Source: Duganella sp. Leaf126
GTDB taxonomy: Bacteria > Pseudomonadota > Gammaproteobacteria > Burkholderiales > Burkholderiaceae_D
Direction: 5' to 3'
Assembly: GCF_001423125.1 (NCBI RefSeq)
Contig: NZ_LMNW01000031.1
Location: 772,310-815,412 of the forward strand
DNA: 43,103 bases
Every line of letters begins with the position of its first letter. The stretch's first letter is position 1. Shown in pieces: positions 19,383 through 29,157 of the stretch. The translations under genes were made by a program, and so were the position numbers. The notes below the pieces were generated by a model. The model had not been told where the DNA came from. It saw only the letters and a program-made list of their open reading frames with translations, and searched no databases.

Positions 19383-20578
19383 GCGGCCTCCTTGACGTCA
19401 CCGAGGTCACTGGTGTCGGTGATCTCGGTCCACACGCGGTCGTAATAGGCGCGCACCAGCTTCAGGTAGCGCGGGTCGTCGAGCAAGAAGGCGTCGTGGC
19501 CGTGCGGGGCGTCGATTTCGGCGTAGGTCACCGGGCGGCGGTTGTCGATCAGCGCCTTGACGATGTCCTGGCTGCACTCGGGCGAGAAGCGCCAGTCGGT
19601 GGTAAACGAGGCCAGGAAAAACTTGGCGCGGGTGGCGGCCAGGGTTTTGGCCAGGTCGCCGCCGTGGGCGCGGGCCGGATCGAAGTAGTCGAGCGCCTTG
19701 GTGATCAGCAGGTAGGTGTTGGCGTCGAAGTATTCGCTGAACTTGTCGCCCTGGTAGCGCAGGTACGACTCGATCTCGAAGTCGACGCCGAAGCCGAACT
19801 TGTAGCTGCCCATGGCCGCTTCTGCGTTGGCCAGGTCGTCGGCGGCGGCGCGCAGCTTGCGGCCGAATTTCTCCGCCATGTCGTCGTCCGACAGGTAGGT
19901 GATGTGGCCGACCATGCGCGCCACGCGCAGACCGTTTTTCGGCACCACGCCGTATGCATAAAAGTCGCCGCCGCGGTAATCGGGGTCGGACAGGATCGCC
20001 TGGCGGGCGACGTCGTTGAAGGCGATGTTTTGCGCCGACAGCTTGGCGGTGGAGGCGATCACCACGCAGTGACGCAGGCGGCCCGGGTACATGATGCTCC
20101 AGGCCAGCGCCTGCATGCCGCCGAGCGAGCCGCCCATCACGGCCGCGAACTGCGTGATGCCCAGCCGGTCGGCCAGGCGCGCCTGGGCCGCGACCCAGTC
20201 TTCCACGGTGACCACCGGGAACGCGGCGCCGTACGGCTTGCCGGTGGCCGGGTTGGTGTGCATCGGGCCCGTGGAGCCGAAGCAGGAGCCGAGGTTGTTG
20301 ATGCCGATGACGAAGAAGCGGTCGGTGTCGAGCGACTTGCCGGGGCCGACCATATTGTCCCACCAGCCCGTGCTTTTCGGCTGGCCTTCGTATTCGCCGG
20401 CCACGTGGTGCGAAGCGTTGAGGGCGTGGCACACCAGCACCGCGTTCGATTTGTCGGCGTTCAGGGTGCCGTAGGTTTCGTACATCAGCATGTAGTCGCG
20501 CAGCGCGGCGCCGCTTTGCAGCGGCAGCGGTTCGGCGAAATGCATGGTTTGCGGGGTGACGTATCCCAGGGATGACAT
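19379..20578 (-). CDS. metX: Homoserine O-acyltransferase MetX
   Basis: MetX acylates homoserine in the first committed step of methionine synthesis. It is an alpha/beta-hydrolase with nucleophile elbow [13 protein letters not shown], the oxyanion region [13 protein letters not shown], and a C-terminal Asp/His pair ([15 protein letters not shown]). The 399-residue length is normal. The ATG at 20578 gives the family N-terminus [14 protein letters not shown]. Betaproteobacterial MetX enzymes may use succinyl- or acetyl-CoA, and I cannot settle which from sequence by eye. The 76-bp gap to ptsI is GC-rich with short palindromes (GGCCCGTGGGGCC), and no riboswitch fold was recognised. Confidence 0.95.
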   Translation of the reverse strand: MSSLGYVTPQTMHFAEPLPLQSGAALRDYMLMYETYGTLNADKSNAVLVCHALNASHHVAGEYEGQPKSTGWWDNMVGPGKSLDTDRFFVIGINNLGSCFGSTGPMHTNPATGKPYGAAFPVVTVEDWVAAQARLADRLGITQFAAVMGGSLGGMQALAWSIMYPGRLRHCVVIASTAKLSAQNIAFNDVARQAILSDPDYRGGDFYAYGVVPKNGLRVARMVGHITYLSDDDMAEKFGRKLRAAADDLANAEAAMGSYKFGFGVDFEIESYLRYQGDKFSEYFDANTYLLITKALDYFDPARAHGGDLAKTLAATRAKFFLASFTTDWRFSPECSQDIVKALIDNRRPVTYAEIDAPHGHDAFLLDDPRYLKLVRAYYDRVWTEITDTSDLGDVKEAA

Positions 20579-20654
20579 GGTGGTTTCGGTTTTTTTATGG
20601 GGCGGCCCCACGGGCCATCTATCAACACCGGGCCGCGAGGGTGGGCCCCGTGTA

Positions 20655-22448
20655 CTAAAGTAGCTGTAATTGTTCGACCGCGTCTGCAATTACCGCCGGT
20701 TCCATCGAGCGCATGATCTTGCGGGTTTGCGGCGCGATGCGCGCAAGGTCGCTGTTCAGGATTTCCTGCTTGACCGAGAGCAGTTGTGCCGGGTGCATGG
20801 AGAATTCGCGCAGCCCCAGGCCCAGCAACAGGCGGGTGAGCTTGACGTCGCCCGCCATTTCGCCGCACACGGCGACGTCGATCCCGGCTTTATGCCCGGC
20901 CGCAATGGTCATGGCGATCAGTTGCAGCACAGCCGGATGCAGCGGATTGTAAAGGTGCGCGACCTCATAATCAACCCGGTCGATGGCCAGCGTGTACTGG
21001 ATCAGGTCATTGGTGCCGATCGACAGGAAGTTCATGCGCTTGACGAACATCGGCAGCGCCAGCGCGGCGGCCGGGATTTCGATCATCGCGCCCACGTCCA
21101 CCTGCTCGTCGAACTTGACGTGCGCTTCGCGCAGCTCCGCCTTGGCCTGCGCGATCATGGCCAGCGACTGGTCGATCTCGAACGCGTGCGCCAGCATCGG
21201 GATCAAAATGCGCACCTTGCCGAACGCCGAGGCACGCAGGATGGCGCGCAGCTGGGTGACGAAAATCTGCGGCTCGGCCAGGCAGTAGCGGATCGCGCGC
21301 AGGCCCAGCGCCGGATTGAGCGCCGTGTGCTCGGACTGGTCGAGCGGCTTGTCGGCGCCGATGTCGAGCGTGCGGATCGTCACCGGGCGGCCCTTCATGG
21401 CCACCACCGCTTTCTTGTACTGTTCGAACTGCTCGTCCTCGGACGGCATCTTGCCCTTGCGGCCCATGAACAGGAACTCGGAGCGGAACAGGCCGACGCC
21501 GTTGGCGCCCGCCTCCATCGCGGCCGGGCAGTCGTCGGGCAGCTCGATATTGGCCAGCAGCGTGATCTCGGTGCCGTCCCGCGTGACGGCCGGGGTTTTT
21601 TTCAGCTTGCCCAGCTTTTTGCGGGCGCGGATCGCTGCGCTCTGGCGGTCGCGGTACTGCTCGAGCACCACCACGCTGGGATTGGCGATCACCACACCGG
21701 CCTCGCCGTCGATGATCAGCCAGTCGTCCTGCTCGATCAGGGTCGAGGCGCCCGACATGCCGACCGCTGCCGGGATGTCGAGGCTGCGCGCGACGATGGC
21801 CGTGTGCGAGTTCTGGCCGCCGACATCGGTGACGAAACCGATGAACGAGCGATCGCGGAACTGCAGCATGTCGGCCGGCGAGATGTCGTGGGCGACGATG
21901 ATCATCTGCGGCTGGAATTCGTCGTCGCCGAGCTTGACCGGCGGCGGCAACAGCTGCGCGGTGCCCATCAAGACCTTCAATACCCGCTCGGCCACCTGCT
22001 GGATGTCGGCCTTGCGCTCGCGCAGGTACGGGTCTTCGATCTCGTCGAACTGCGCCGACAGTTCATCGATCTGGGTCAGCAGCGCCCATTCGGCGTTGTA
22101 GTGGCGGGTGCGGATGATGTCGAGCGGCGCCTCGGAAATCATGGGGTCGGACAGGATCAGCGCGTGCACGTCGATAAAGGCGCCCAGCTCGGTCGGCGCA
22201 TCCTTGGGCAGCTCGTTCCACAGCGTCTGCAGTTCCTTGTGCACCTGGGCCAGCGCTTCCTGCAGGCGCACGACTTCGGCTTCCAGGTGCTCTTCGGCCA
22301 CCAGGTAGTGCTTGACGTCGAGCGCGGCCGGCGCGAGCTTGTGGGCGCGGCCGATGGCGATCCCGCGCGACACCGGGATGCCGTGCAGCGTGAACGAAGC
22401 CATGGGGGCGCCGGAATAGGGTCGGGAACGGCCGCGGTCCGAAGGCAT
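20655..22448 (-). CDS. ptsI: Phosphoenolpyruvate-protein phosphotransferase (Enzyme I)
   Basis: Enzyme I takes phosphate from PEP and passes it to HPr. The phosphorylatable His is in [19 protein letters not shown] (His215 in this numbering). The PEP-binding C-terminal barrel carries [13 protein letters not shown], the Cys in AVCGEMAGD and the segment [16 protein letters not shown]. The start is debatable. An ATG at 22448 overlaps the HPr stop (TAATG) and has GAAGG 6 bases upstream. An ATG at 22403 gives the more familiar N-terminus [16 protein letters not shown] but lacks a ribosome site. No sugar-specific EIIB or EIIC is nearby, so this set is probably regulatory. Confidence 0.96.
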   Translation of the reverse strand: MPSDRGRSRPYSGAPMASFTLHGIPVSRGIAIGRAHKLAPAALDVKHYLVAEEHLEAEVVRLQEALAQVHKELQTLWNELPKDAPTELGAFIDVHALILSDPMISEAPLDIIRTRHYNAEWALLTQIDELSAQFDEIEDPYLRERKADIQQVAERVLKVLMGTAQLLPPPVKLGDDEFQPQMIIVAHDISPADMLQFRDRSFIGFVTDVGGQNSHTAIVARSLDIPAAVGMSGASTLIEQDDWLIIDGEAGVVIANPSVVVLEQYRDRQSAAIRARKKLGKLKKTPAVTRDGTEITLLANIELPDDCPAAMEAGANGVGLFRSEFLFMGRKGKMPSEDEQFEQYKKAVVAMKGRPVTIRTLDIGADKPLDQSEHTALNPALGLRAIRYCLAEPQIFVTQLRAILRASAFGKVRILIPMLAHAFEIDQSLAMIAQAKAELREAHVKFDEQVDVGAMIEIPAAALALPMFVKRMNFLSIGTNDLIQYTLAIDRVDYEVAHLYNPLHPAVLQLIAMTIAAGHKAGIDVAVCGEMAGDVKLTRLLLGLGLREFSMHPAQLLSVKQEILNSDLARIAPQTRKIMRSMEPAVIADAVEQLQLL

Positions 22449-22717
22449 TACTCGCCTTCGCCGAACTTGTCGTTGACCAGTGCAGTAAGGGCCGCGATGC
22501 AGTCTTGCTCGTCGGCGCCGTCCGCTTCGAGCAGGACCTTGGCGCCCTTGCCGGCAGCGAGCATCATCACGCCCATGATGGACTTGGCGTTGATGCGGCG
22601 GGAATTGCGGCTGAGCCAGACATCGCTCTGGAACTTGGCGGCCAGCTGGGTGAATTTGGCGGACGCCCGGGCGTGCAGGCCGAGCTTGTTGATAATCTCA
22701 AGTTCTTGCTGAATCAT
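22448..22717 (-). CDS. ptsH: Phosphocarrier protein HPr
   Basis: HPr relays phosphate from Enzyme I. Both regulatory sites are visible in the 89-residue protein: active-site His in KLGLHARASAKF and the HPr-kinase-type Ser in NAKSIMGVMMLAAGKG. The latter suggests control by HPr kinase/phosphorylase, found in many betaproteobacteria but not present in this window. Its stop overlaps the upstream start of ptsI, and it lies 74 bp after the EIIA gene. Confidence 0.97.
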   Translation of the reverse strand: MIQQELEIINKLGLHARASAKFTQLAAKFQSDVWLSRNSRRINAKSIMGVMMLAAGKGAKVLLEADGADEQDCIAALTALVNDKFGEGE

Positions 22718-22791
22718 TTTTATATTGTCTCTTCGAAAAACTGCGAGAAAGCCGCACTCTCAAAATCCCGCGCCGGTACGGAAACTGCCCG

Positions 22792-23193
22792 CTAGCCGAC
22801 GCGAATCCGGTTATCGACGCGCACTGCACCACTCTGCGCGCCAGCCAGGGCCATCTCGACCACCACGTCCAGCGTATCGCGGCGGTAGGTGATGGCCCGC
22901 AGCAGCATCGGCAAGCTGATGCCGGCAATCACTTCCACCCTGCCCGCGTCCGCCAGCCGGTCGCAGCAATTGGACGGCGTACCGCCCTTGACATCGGTCA
23001 TCACCAGCACGCCATCGCCGTCGTCGAGCCGCTTGATGGCGGCCGCCGCCAGTTGCTGCACCTGGCCGAGATCCTGGTCGGCGACCACGTCGATCGCTTC
23101 GAGCAGCTCGGTCGGACCACGAAACACGTGGGCGCAAGCGGCAATGAATGCCTGCCCCAGCGGCGCATGCGTCATAAGCAGTATGCCAACCAT
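22792..23193 (-). CDS. PTS EIIA component, mannose-type
   Basis: This is a mannose-family EIIA of 133 residues. The phosphorylated His is His9 in MVGILLMTHAPLGQ. LVMTDVKGGTPSNCC and VIAGISLPMLLRAI are the family's other conserved strands. The start at 23193 is chosen because it gives that canonical N-terminus with GAGGA just upstream. Longer in-frame versions add residues with no family match. With HPr and Enzyme I downstream and no permease, it is likely the terminal acceptor of a regulatory phosphorelay. Confidence 0.93.
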   Translation of the reverse strand: MVGILLMTHAPLGQAFIAACAHVFRGPTELLEAIDVVADQDLGQVQQLAAAAIKRLDDGDGVLVMTDVKGGTPSNCCDRLADAGRVEVIAGISLPMLLRAITYRRDTLDVVVEMALAGAQSGAVRVDNRIRVG

Positions 23194-23264
23194 ATCCTCA
23201 ATCCGCCAGTGAGCGCGGACGAAATTGCGGTCGTCCGGCAAAAATATTTTTAATCTGCATCTTT

Positions 23265-24212
23265 TTAAGCGGCCGCCACGGCCGCTTCCAGTGCGTCGAT
23301 AAAGGTGGCTGCCACCGGGAAGCCCGCCTGCTGCGTAATTTCCTGGAAGCAGGTCGGGCTGGTGACATTGACTTCGGTCAGGCAGTCGCCGATCACGTCC
23401 AGGCCGACCAGCAGCAGCCCGCGCGCAGCCAGGGTCGGGCCGATGGCGTTGGCGATCTCGACGTCGCGTTCGGTCAGCGGCTGGGCCACGCCGAGGCCGC
23501 CGGCAGCGAGGTTGCCGCGCACTTCGCCGTTTTGCGGAATGCGCGCCAGCGAGAACGGCACCGGTTTGCCGGCGATCACCAGGATGCGCTTGTCGCCCTT
23601 GGCGATGTCCGGGATGAACCGCTGGGCCATGATGGTGGTGGCGCCGTTGCAGGTCAGCGTTTCGATAATCGCGCCCAGGTTCATGGCATCGGGCTTGACG
23701 CGGAAGATGCCGGTGCCGCCCATGCCGTCGAGCGGCTTGAGGATGACGTCGCCATGCTCGGCCTGGAAGGCGCGGAGACGGGCTTCGTCAGCCGTGACCA
23801 GCGTGGGCGAGGTGTACTGGCTGAACTGGGCGATGGCCAGCTTTTCGCTGTGGTCGCGGATGGCCGACGGCTTGTTGAACACTTTCGCGCCCTGGGTCTC
23901 GGCCAGCTCCAGCATGTAGGTGCCGTAGATGTATTCCATGTCGAACGGCGGATCCTTGCGCTGGACGATGGCGTCGAACGCGCCGAGGTCGGTGTCCACG
24001 GCCGGCGCGGCGCGGTACCAGTCGGTGGCATCGCCGGTAAAGCTGATCTGCGACGCCCTGGCCGTGGCGATGCCGCCCAGCACGGCCATATCCTTTTGCT
24101 CGAACGCGTACACGGCATGGCCGCGCCGGTTGGCCTCGACCATCATGGCGTAGGTGGAGTCCTTGTAGGTCTTAAAGCTGGACAAGGCATCGGCAAGGAA
24201 AGCAATTTTCAT
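23265..24212 (-). CDS. gshB: Glutathione synthetase
   Basis: GshB adds glycine to gamma-glutamylcysteine with ATP to form glutathione. The 315-residue ATP-grasp protein contains VILKPLDGMGGTGIFRV (ATP loop), IVQRKDPPFDMEYIYGTY, RILVIAGKPVPFSLARIP and the C-terminal ITEVNVTSPT-like LTEVNVTSPTCFQEI that binds metal and substrate. It follows gshA on the same strand across 169 bp containing two REP-like palindromes, which may separate their expression. Confidence 0.97.
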   Translation of the reverse strand: MKIAFLADALSSFKTYKDSTYAMMVEANRRGHAVYAFEQKDMAVLGGIATARASQISFTGDATDWYRAAPAVDTDLGAFDAIVQRKDPPFDMEYIYGTYMLELAETQGAKVFNKPSAIRDHSEKLAIAQFSQYTSPTLVTADEARLRAFQAEHGDVILKPLDGMGGTGIFRVKPDAMNLGAIIETLTCNGATTIMAQRFIPDIAKGDKRILVIAGKPVPFSLARIPQNGEVRGNLAAGGLGVAQPLTERDVEIANAIGPTLAARGLLLVGLDVIGDCLTEVNVTSPTCFQEITQQAGFPVAATFIDALEAAVAAA

Positions 24213-24260
24213 GGGTGCATCCGGTGGAGTGAAGGCCTGATTTTAGCCGAGATTCTTGAA

Positions 24261-24290
24261 TTGGATTCCCGCCTGCGCGGGAATGACGGA
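24261..24290 (+). repeat. REP-like palindrome, copy 2
   Basis: ATTCCCGCCTGCGCGGGAAT (24265-24284) is an 8-bp perfect stem with a 4-base loop, flanked by TTGG and GACGGA. It matches the palindrome near position 12-39 and an inverted copy at 24330-24359. It lies in the gshA-gshB intergenic region. Confidence 0.75.
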
Positions 24291-24329
24291 ATTACGGTCC
24301 GGGGCTTTGCTCTATTGCGCTGGCCATCG

Positions 24330-24359
24330 CCTGTCGTACCCGCGCAGGCGGGGCGGTCC
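24330..24359 (-). repeat. REP-like palindrome, copy 3 (inverted)
   Basis: On the plus strand this reads CGTACCCGCGCAGGCGGGGC (24335-24354). Its reverse complement aligns with copy 2 over CCCGCCTGCGCGGG and the following xACGACxGG. Copies 2 and 3 face each other about 70 bp apart, the head-to-head arrangement of REP doublets. They can pair into one long stem in the gshA-gshB transcript. Confidence 0.75.
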
Positions 24360-24381
24360 GCCGCTGCGGCCTCATTTCATC

Positions 24382-25683
24382 TCAATACACCTCAGGATTC
24401 GGATCGGTGCGCTCCATCTCGAGCGATGCCGCCAGCAGCGCCAGCCGCGCCACCACGCCGTACACGTAGAAGCGGTTCGGCGCTGCCGTGCCCGGCTTGG
24501 CCTTGAGGTCGGGCACGGCGTGCTGCTGGGCAAATGCCAGCGGCACGTACTGCGAGCCGGGAGCATTGAGGTTCTGGTCGATGCCCTTCTCGGCATGGAC
24601 GCGGTAGAACCCGCCGACCACGTAGCGGTCGATCATGTAGACGACCGGCTCGGCCACGTCGTCCTTGATGCTCTCGAAGGTGGGCACGCCTTCCTGGATG
24701 ATGAAGTCGGTCACTTCCCTGCCATCCTTGACGACGATCATCCGGTCGCGCTGGGCTTGCGTCAAGTCCTTGATTTCACTGGAATCCTTGATGGTCAGGA
24801 TGCTGGTGCCGTAGGTGCCGGCGTCGGGCTTGATGATCACGAACGGCTTTTGCTCCTTCATGCCGTACTCTTTGTACTTCTTCTTGATCTTCGCCAGCAG
24901 CGTATCGACATTGGCGGCCAGGCATTCGTAACCCTCGCCGGTGCGGAAATTGACGGCGTCGCACTTGGCGTGCAGCGGGTTGAACATCCACGGATCGACA
25001 CCGATCAGCTTGCCGAATTTTTTCGCCACTTCGTCGTAGGCACTCAGGTGGTTGCTCTTGCGGCGCAGCGCCCAGCCCGCGTGCAGCGGCGGCAGCAGGC
25101 TTTGCTCGTGGATATTTTGCAGGATGTCGGGAATCCCGGCCGACAGGTCGTTATTGAGCAGCACCGTGCACGGATCGAAGTCTTTCAGGCCCAGGCGGCG
25201 GCCGTTGGCCGAGCGCTCGAGCGGTTCCACCACCAGCATATTGCCATCCGGCAGAGCGATCGGCATGGGCTGGGTAACCTCGGGCGACAGCGATCCCAGG
25301 CGCACGTGCAGGCCGGTCTGGCGGAAAATCTGCATCAGGCGGGCGACGTTTTGCCAGTAGGTCGGGTGGCGCTGGGTCACCTCGGGTATCAGCAGCAGGT
25401 TGCGCGCATCGGGGCAATACTTGTCGATCGCGGCCATCGCGGCCTGCACCGACAGCGGCAGCATCTCGGTGGCCAGGTGGTTGAAACCGCCGGGAAACAG
25501 GTTGGTGTCCACCGGCGCCAGCTTGTAGCCGGCATTGCGCATATCGACCGAGCAATAGAACGGCGGCGTGTGCTCTTGCCACTCGAGGCGGAACCAGCGC
25601 TCGATGGCAGGGGTGGCCGCCAGGATTTTTTCTTCGAGATCGTGGAGCGGGCCGGTCAGGGCGGTGGCGAGATGGGGAACCAT
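24382..25683 (-). CDS. gshA: Glutamate-cysteine ligase, proteobacterial type
   Basis: This enzyme makes gamma-glutamylcysteine, the first and rate-limiting step of glutathione synthesis. It matches the separate family seen in beta- and some gammaproteobacteria rather than the E. coli GshA. Recognised segments are DMRNAGYKLAPVDTNLFPGG near the N-terminus, FVIIKPDAGTYGTSILTI (nucleotide-binding) and FYVYGVVARLALLAASLE at the C-terminus. The ATG at 25683 has a strong GGAAG 5 bases upstream, and the longer in-frame ATG at 25740 has no such support. At 433 residues it is full length. Confidence 0.94.
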   Translation of the reverse strand: MVPHLATALTGPLHDLEEKILAATPAIERWFRLEWQEHTPPFYCSVDMRNAGYKLAPVDTNLFPGGFNHLATEMLPLSVQAAMAAIDKYCPDARNLLLIPEVTQRHPTYWQNVARLMQIFRQTGLHVRLGSLSPEVTQPMPIALPDGNMLVVEPLERSANGRRLGLKDFDPCTVLLNNDLSAGIPDILQNIHEQSLLPPLHAGWALRRKSNHLSAYDEVAKKFGKLIGVDPWMFNPLHAKCDAVNFRTGEGYECLAANVDTLLAKIKKKYKEYGMKEQKPFVIIKPDAGTYGTSILTIKDSSEIKDLTQAQRDRMIVVKDGREVTDFIIQEGVPTFESIKDDVAEPVVYMIDRYVVGGFYRVHAEKGIDQNLNAPGSQYVPLAFAQQHAVPDLKAKPGTAAPNRFYVYGVVARLALLAASLEMERTDPNPEVY

Positions 25684-25794
25684 GTTGACTTCCTTAAATG
25701 ATGCGGGAGGACGACCCTCCAGGCATGCTGAAACTTCCAATATTACCTTGCGGACAAGCTAGATCGGGGCGATCGCCCTATTTTAAAGGTGGAA

Positions 25795-25828
25795 ATAAAA
25801 AAAAGCCCCCGCACACGTGCGGGGGCTT
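25795..25828 (-). terminator. Intrinsic terminator after amtB
   Basis: On the minus strand AAGCCCCCGCAC and GTGCGGGGGCTT form a 12-bp perfect stem with a 2-base loop (25803-25828). A run of eight T follows, then ATTT. It lies about 30 bp after the amtB stop and ends the torF-glnK-amtB operon before gshA. Confidence 0.92.
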
Positions 25829-25856
25829 TCAGATGACAAGTTTCTTGTCTGGATAC

Positions 25857-27377
25857 TTACATATGGTAGGCCGACTCGCCGTGGGTGGTAATGTCCAGAC
25901 CTTCGCGTTCTTCTTCTTCCGGCACGCGCAGGCCGATCACCAGGTCCACCAGCTTGAAGGCGATAAAGGCAACCACGGCCGACCAGACGATGGTCACGCC
26001 GACACCGGTAGCCTGGATCAGCACCTGGCCGCTGATCGAGTAGTCAGGCGACGCCTTGTTGGCGACGTAGTCGAAGATGCCCTGGCCGCCGAGCGATGGC
26101 GCAGCGAACACGCCGGTCAGGATGGCGCCCAGGATGCCGCCCACGCCGTGCACGCCGAACACGTCGAGCGAATCATCGGCGCCGAGCAGGCGTTTCAGGC
26201 CATTCACACCCCACAGGCAGATCACGCCGGCCAGCAGGCCCATGATCAGTGCGCCCATCGGACCGACGAAGCCGCAAGCAGGGGTGATGGCGACCAGGCC
26301 GGCCACTGCACCCGACGCGCCACCGAGCATCGATGGCTTGCCCTTGAAGATCCATTCGGCAAACACCCACGACACCGTCGCTGCTGCAGTAGCCAGCAGC
26401 GTGTTGATGAAGGCCAGGGCCGCGATGTCGCCCGCTTCCAGCGGCGAACCGGCGTTGAAGCCGAACCAGCCGACCCACAGCAGCGAGGCGCCGATCATGG
26501 TCATGGTCACCGAGTGCGGCGCCATCGATTCGCGGCCGTAGCCGACGCGCTTGCCGATCATGTAGGCGCCGACCAGGCCGGCCACTGCGGCATTGATGTG
26601 CACCACGGTGCCGCCGGCGGTATCGAGCGCGCCGTGCTGGAACAGGTAGCCGGCCTTGGCGGTTTCGGTGGCCAGGGTGGCGGCGTCCTTGATCGCATCG
26701 GGACCGGTCCAGAACCAGACCATGTGGGCGATCGGCAGGTAGGCAAACGTGAACCAGATCACCACGAAGACCAGCACGGCGGTGAATTTGGCGCGCTCGG
26801 CAAAGGCGCCGACGATCAGTGCGCAGGTAATCGCAGCGAACGTGGCCTGGAAGGCGACGAACATGAATTCCGGAATCACCACGCCCTTGGAGAAGGTGGC
26901 GGCATAGGCGAACGTGCCCTTGATCGGATCGTAGATATTGTTGAGGAAGGTGCGGTCATGCAGGTTGCCGAAGAAGGCATTGCCTTCCGTGAACGCCAGC
27001 GAGTAACCGTAGATACACCACAGCACGACAATCACGGCAAAGATCATGAAGATCTGCATCAGGATCGACAGCATGTTCTTGGAACGGACCAGGCCGCCGT
27101 AGAACAGGGCCAGGCCCGGTATCGTCATCATGATCACCAGCAGCGTGGCAACCATCATCCAGGCGCTGTCGCCCTTTTGCGGGGTCGGCGCTGCAGCCGG
27201 TGCAGCGGGAGCAGCCGGCGCAGCGGCCACCGGTGCAGCTACAGGAGCCTCGGGCGCGGCTGCGGTGGCGGTTGCCACCGGCGCAGCGGCCGGCTTGGCG
27301 TCTTGCGCCTGGACCGGTGCGGCCAGCGCGAACAGCAGAGATACCCCAGCGAACAGCGTTGTTATCGTTTTCTTCAT
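25857..27377 (-). CDS. amtB: Ammonium transporter AmtB
   Basis: AmtB conducts ammonium across the inner membrane and is blocked by GlnK when nitrogen is sufficient. A signal peptide (about 1-25, AQA) is followed by an unusual Ala/Pro linker (about 26-67, APVAAPVAAAPAAP type). The 11-span Amt core begins near WMMVATLLVIMMTIPGLALFYGG. Pore residues are visible: the Trp/Phe gate segment FVAFQATFAAITCALIVGAFAER, and the conserved His pair around GGTVVHINAAVAGLVGAYM and GVHGVGGILGAILTG. AAGGGG precedes the ATG by 8 bases, and glnK ends 10 bp upstream. Confidence 0.97.
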   Translation of the reverse strand: MKKTITTLFAGVSLLFALAAPVQAQDAKPAAAPVATATAAAPEAPVAAPVAAAPAAPAAPAAAPTPQKGDSAWMMVATLLVIMMTIPGLALFYGGLVRSKNMLSILMQIFMIFAVIVVLWCIYGYSLAFTEGNAFFGNLHDRTFLNNIYDPIKGTFAYAATFSKGVVIPEFMFVAFQATFAAITCALIVGAFAERAKFTAVLVFVVIWFTFAYLPIAHMVWFWTGPDAIKDAATLATETAKAGYLFQHGALDTAGGTVVHINAAVAGLVGAYMIGKRVGYGRESMAPHSVTMTMIGASLLWVGWFGFNAGSPLEAGDIAALAFINTLLATAAATVSWVFAEWIFKGKPSMLGGASGAVAGLVAITPACGFVGPMGALIMGLLAGVICLWGVNGLKRLLGADDSLDVFGVHGVGGILGAILTGVFAAPSLGGQGIFDYVANKASPDYSISGQVLIQATGVGVTIVWSAVVAFIAFKLVDLVIGLRVPEEEEREGLDITTHGESAYHM

Positions 27378-27387
27378 CTAAATCCCC

Positions 27388-28505
<1,118 letters not shown>

Positions 28506-28605
28506 GATTTTTATCCTTGTAGTTATCGAAACTGAATACAGGTACGACGTGCGATGCGGGTAAAATCCGTGTCAGGCGAAGCGGTAAGCATTCAGTGGCT
28601 TGTAT

Positions 28606-28621
28606 AGCAGAATGCGTGCCA
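28606..28621 (-). promoter_or_regulatory. Sigma-54 promoter of torF-glnK-amtB
   Basis: On the minus strand TGGCACGCATTCTGCT matches the RpoN consensus TGGCAC-N5-TTGCA with the -24 hexamer perfect. The -12 element is CTGCT, keeping the invariant GC. Spacing is correct. Transcription should start near 28594, giving a leader of about 90 bases before the ATG at 28505. A palindromic NtrC site lies about 150 bp upstream. Confidence 0.85.
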
Positions 28622-28753
28622 GCTAACACAGGCCGGCGAGACCCGCATTTGCCCGTTTGCTCATGGGCGACCGGGCACCGATTCTGATAAAAGTGATAAT
28701 CTGGACAGGACGCTGGCCGCGCCACGTGAAATCGCACCACATTGATACCTGGA

Positions 28754-28770
28754 TGCACTCCGATGGTGCA
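28754..28770. promoter_or_regulatory. NtrC-binding site (enhancer)
   Basis: TGCACTCCGATGGTGCA is a perfect match to the NtrC consensus TGCACY-N5-RGTGCA. The outer palindrome extends further, with GGA before and TCC after. It lies upstream of the sigma-54 promoter of the torF-glnK-amtB operon at a normal enhancer distance. A weaker related half-palindrome, GCACC-N5-GATAC, is at 28734-28748, centred 21 bp away. The strong site is also only 27 bp before the start of ubiK on the other strand. Confidence 0.88.
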
Positions 28771-28796
28771 TCCATCCCACCACCAGAGCGAGGAAT

Positions 28797-29099
28797 ATGA
28801 TGGACATGAATACTTTTTTTAACGACTTGCAGAGCAAAATCTCCCAGGCCATCGAAAATTCGCCCGCCAAGGACATCGAAAAGAACGTCAAGTCGATGAT
28901 GACCCAGGGTTTTTCCAAACTCGACCTGGTGACGCGCGAAGAATTCGACATCCAGACCCAGGTGCTGGCCAAGACCCGCGCCAAGCTCGAAGCGCTGGAA
29001 ACGCGCCTGGCAGCGCTTGAAGCGCGCACCGTCGAGGTCAAGCCTGCAGCAGCGGCTGCCGAAGCCAAGGTGGACATCGCCAAGGGCGAAGTACTGTAA
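28797..29099 (+). CDS. ubiK: UbiK/BMFP family ubiquinone accessory factor
   Basis: UbiK helps late aerobic ubiquinone biosynthesis by bridging Ubi enzymes and lipid. The 100-residue protein has an N-terminal amphipathic helix, the LDLVTREEFDIQTQVLAKTR motif and a Leu-rich trimeric coiled coil (KLEALETRLAALEA), followed by an Ala tail. GAGGAAT lies before tandem ATGs. The second ATG (28800) has the better spacing, so the real start may be there. The strong NtrC palindrome of the divergent operon lies directly upstream. Confidence 0.9.
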   Translation: MMDMNTFFNDLQSKISQAIENSPAKDIEKNVKSMMTQGFSKLDLVTREEFDIQTQVLAKTRAKLEALETRLAALEARTVEVKPAAAAAEAKVDIAKGEVL

Positions 29100-29157
29100 C
29101 TGTTGACTCTGCTGTCTTTGCGGTGGCTGCCGTCACCGCGCTCGCCGGCCGGCCAGC

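Noticed and set aside
20579..20654. Possible riboswitch upstream of metX
   Set aside because: The 76-bp gap is GC-rich with short palindromes, but I recognised no SAM-riboswitch core and the gap is small.
20670..22712. A plus-strand open frame of 680 codons
   Set aside because: It is fully antisense to ptsI and ptsH, both supported by family motifs. Its composition is that of a shadow frame.
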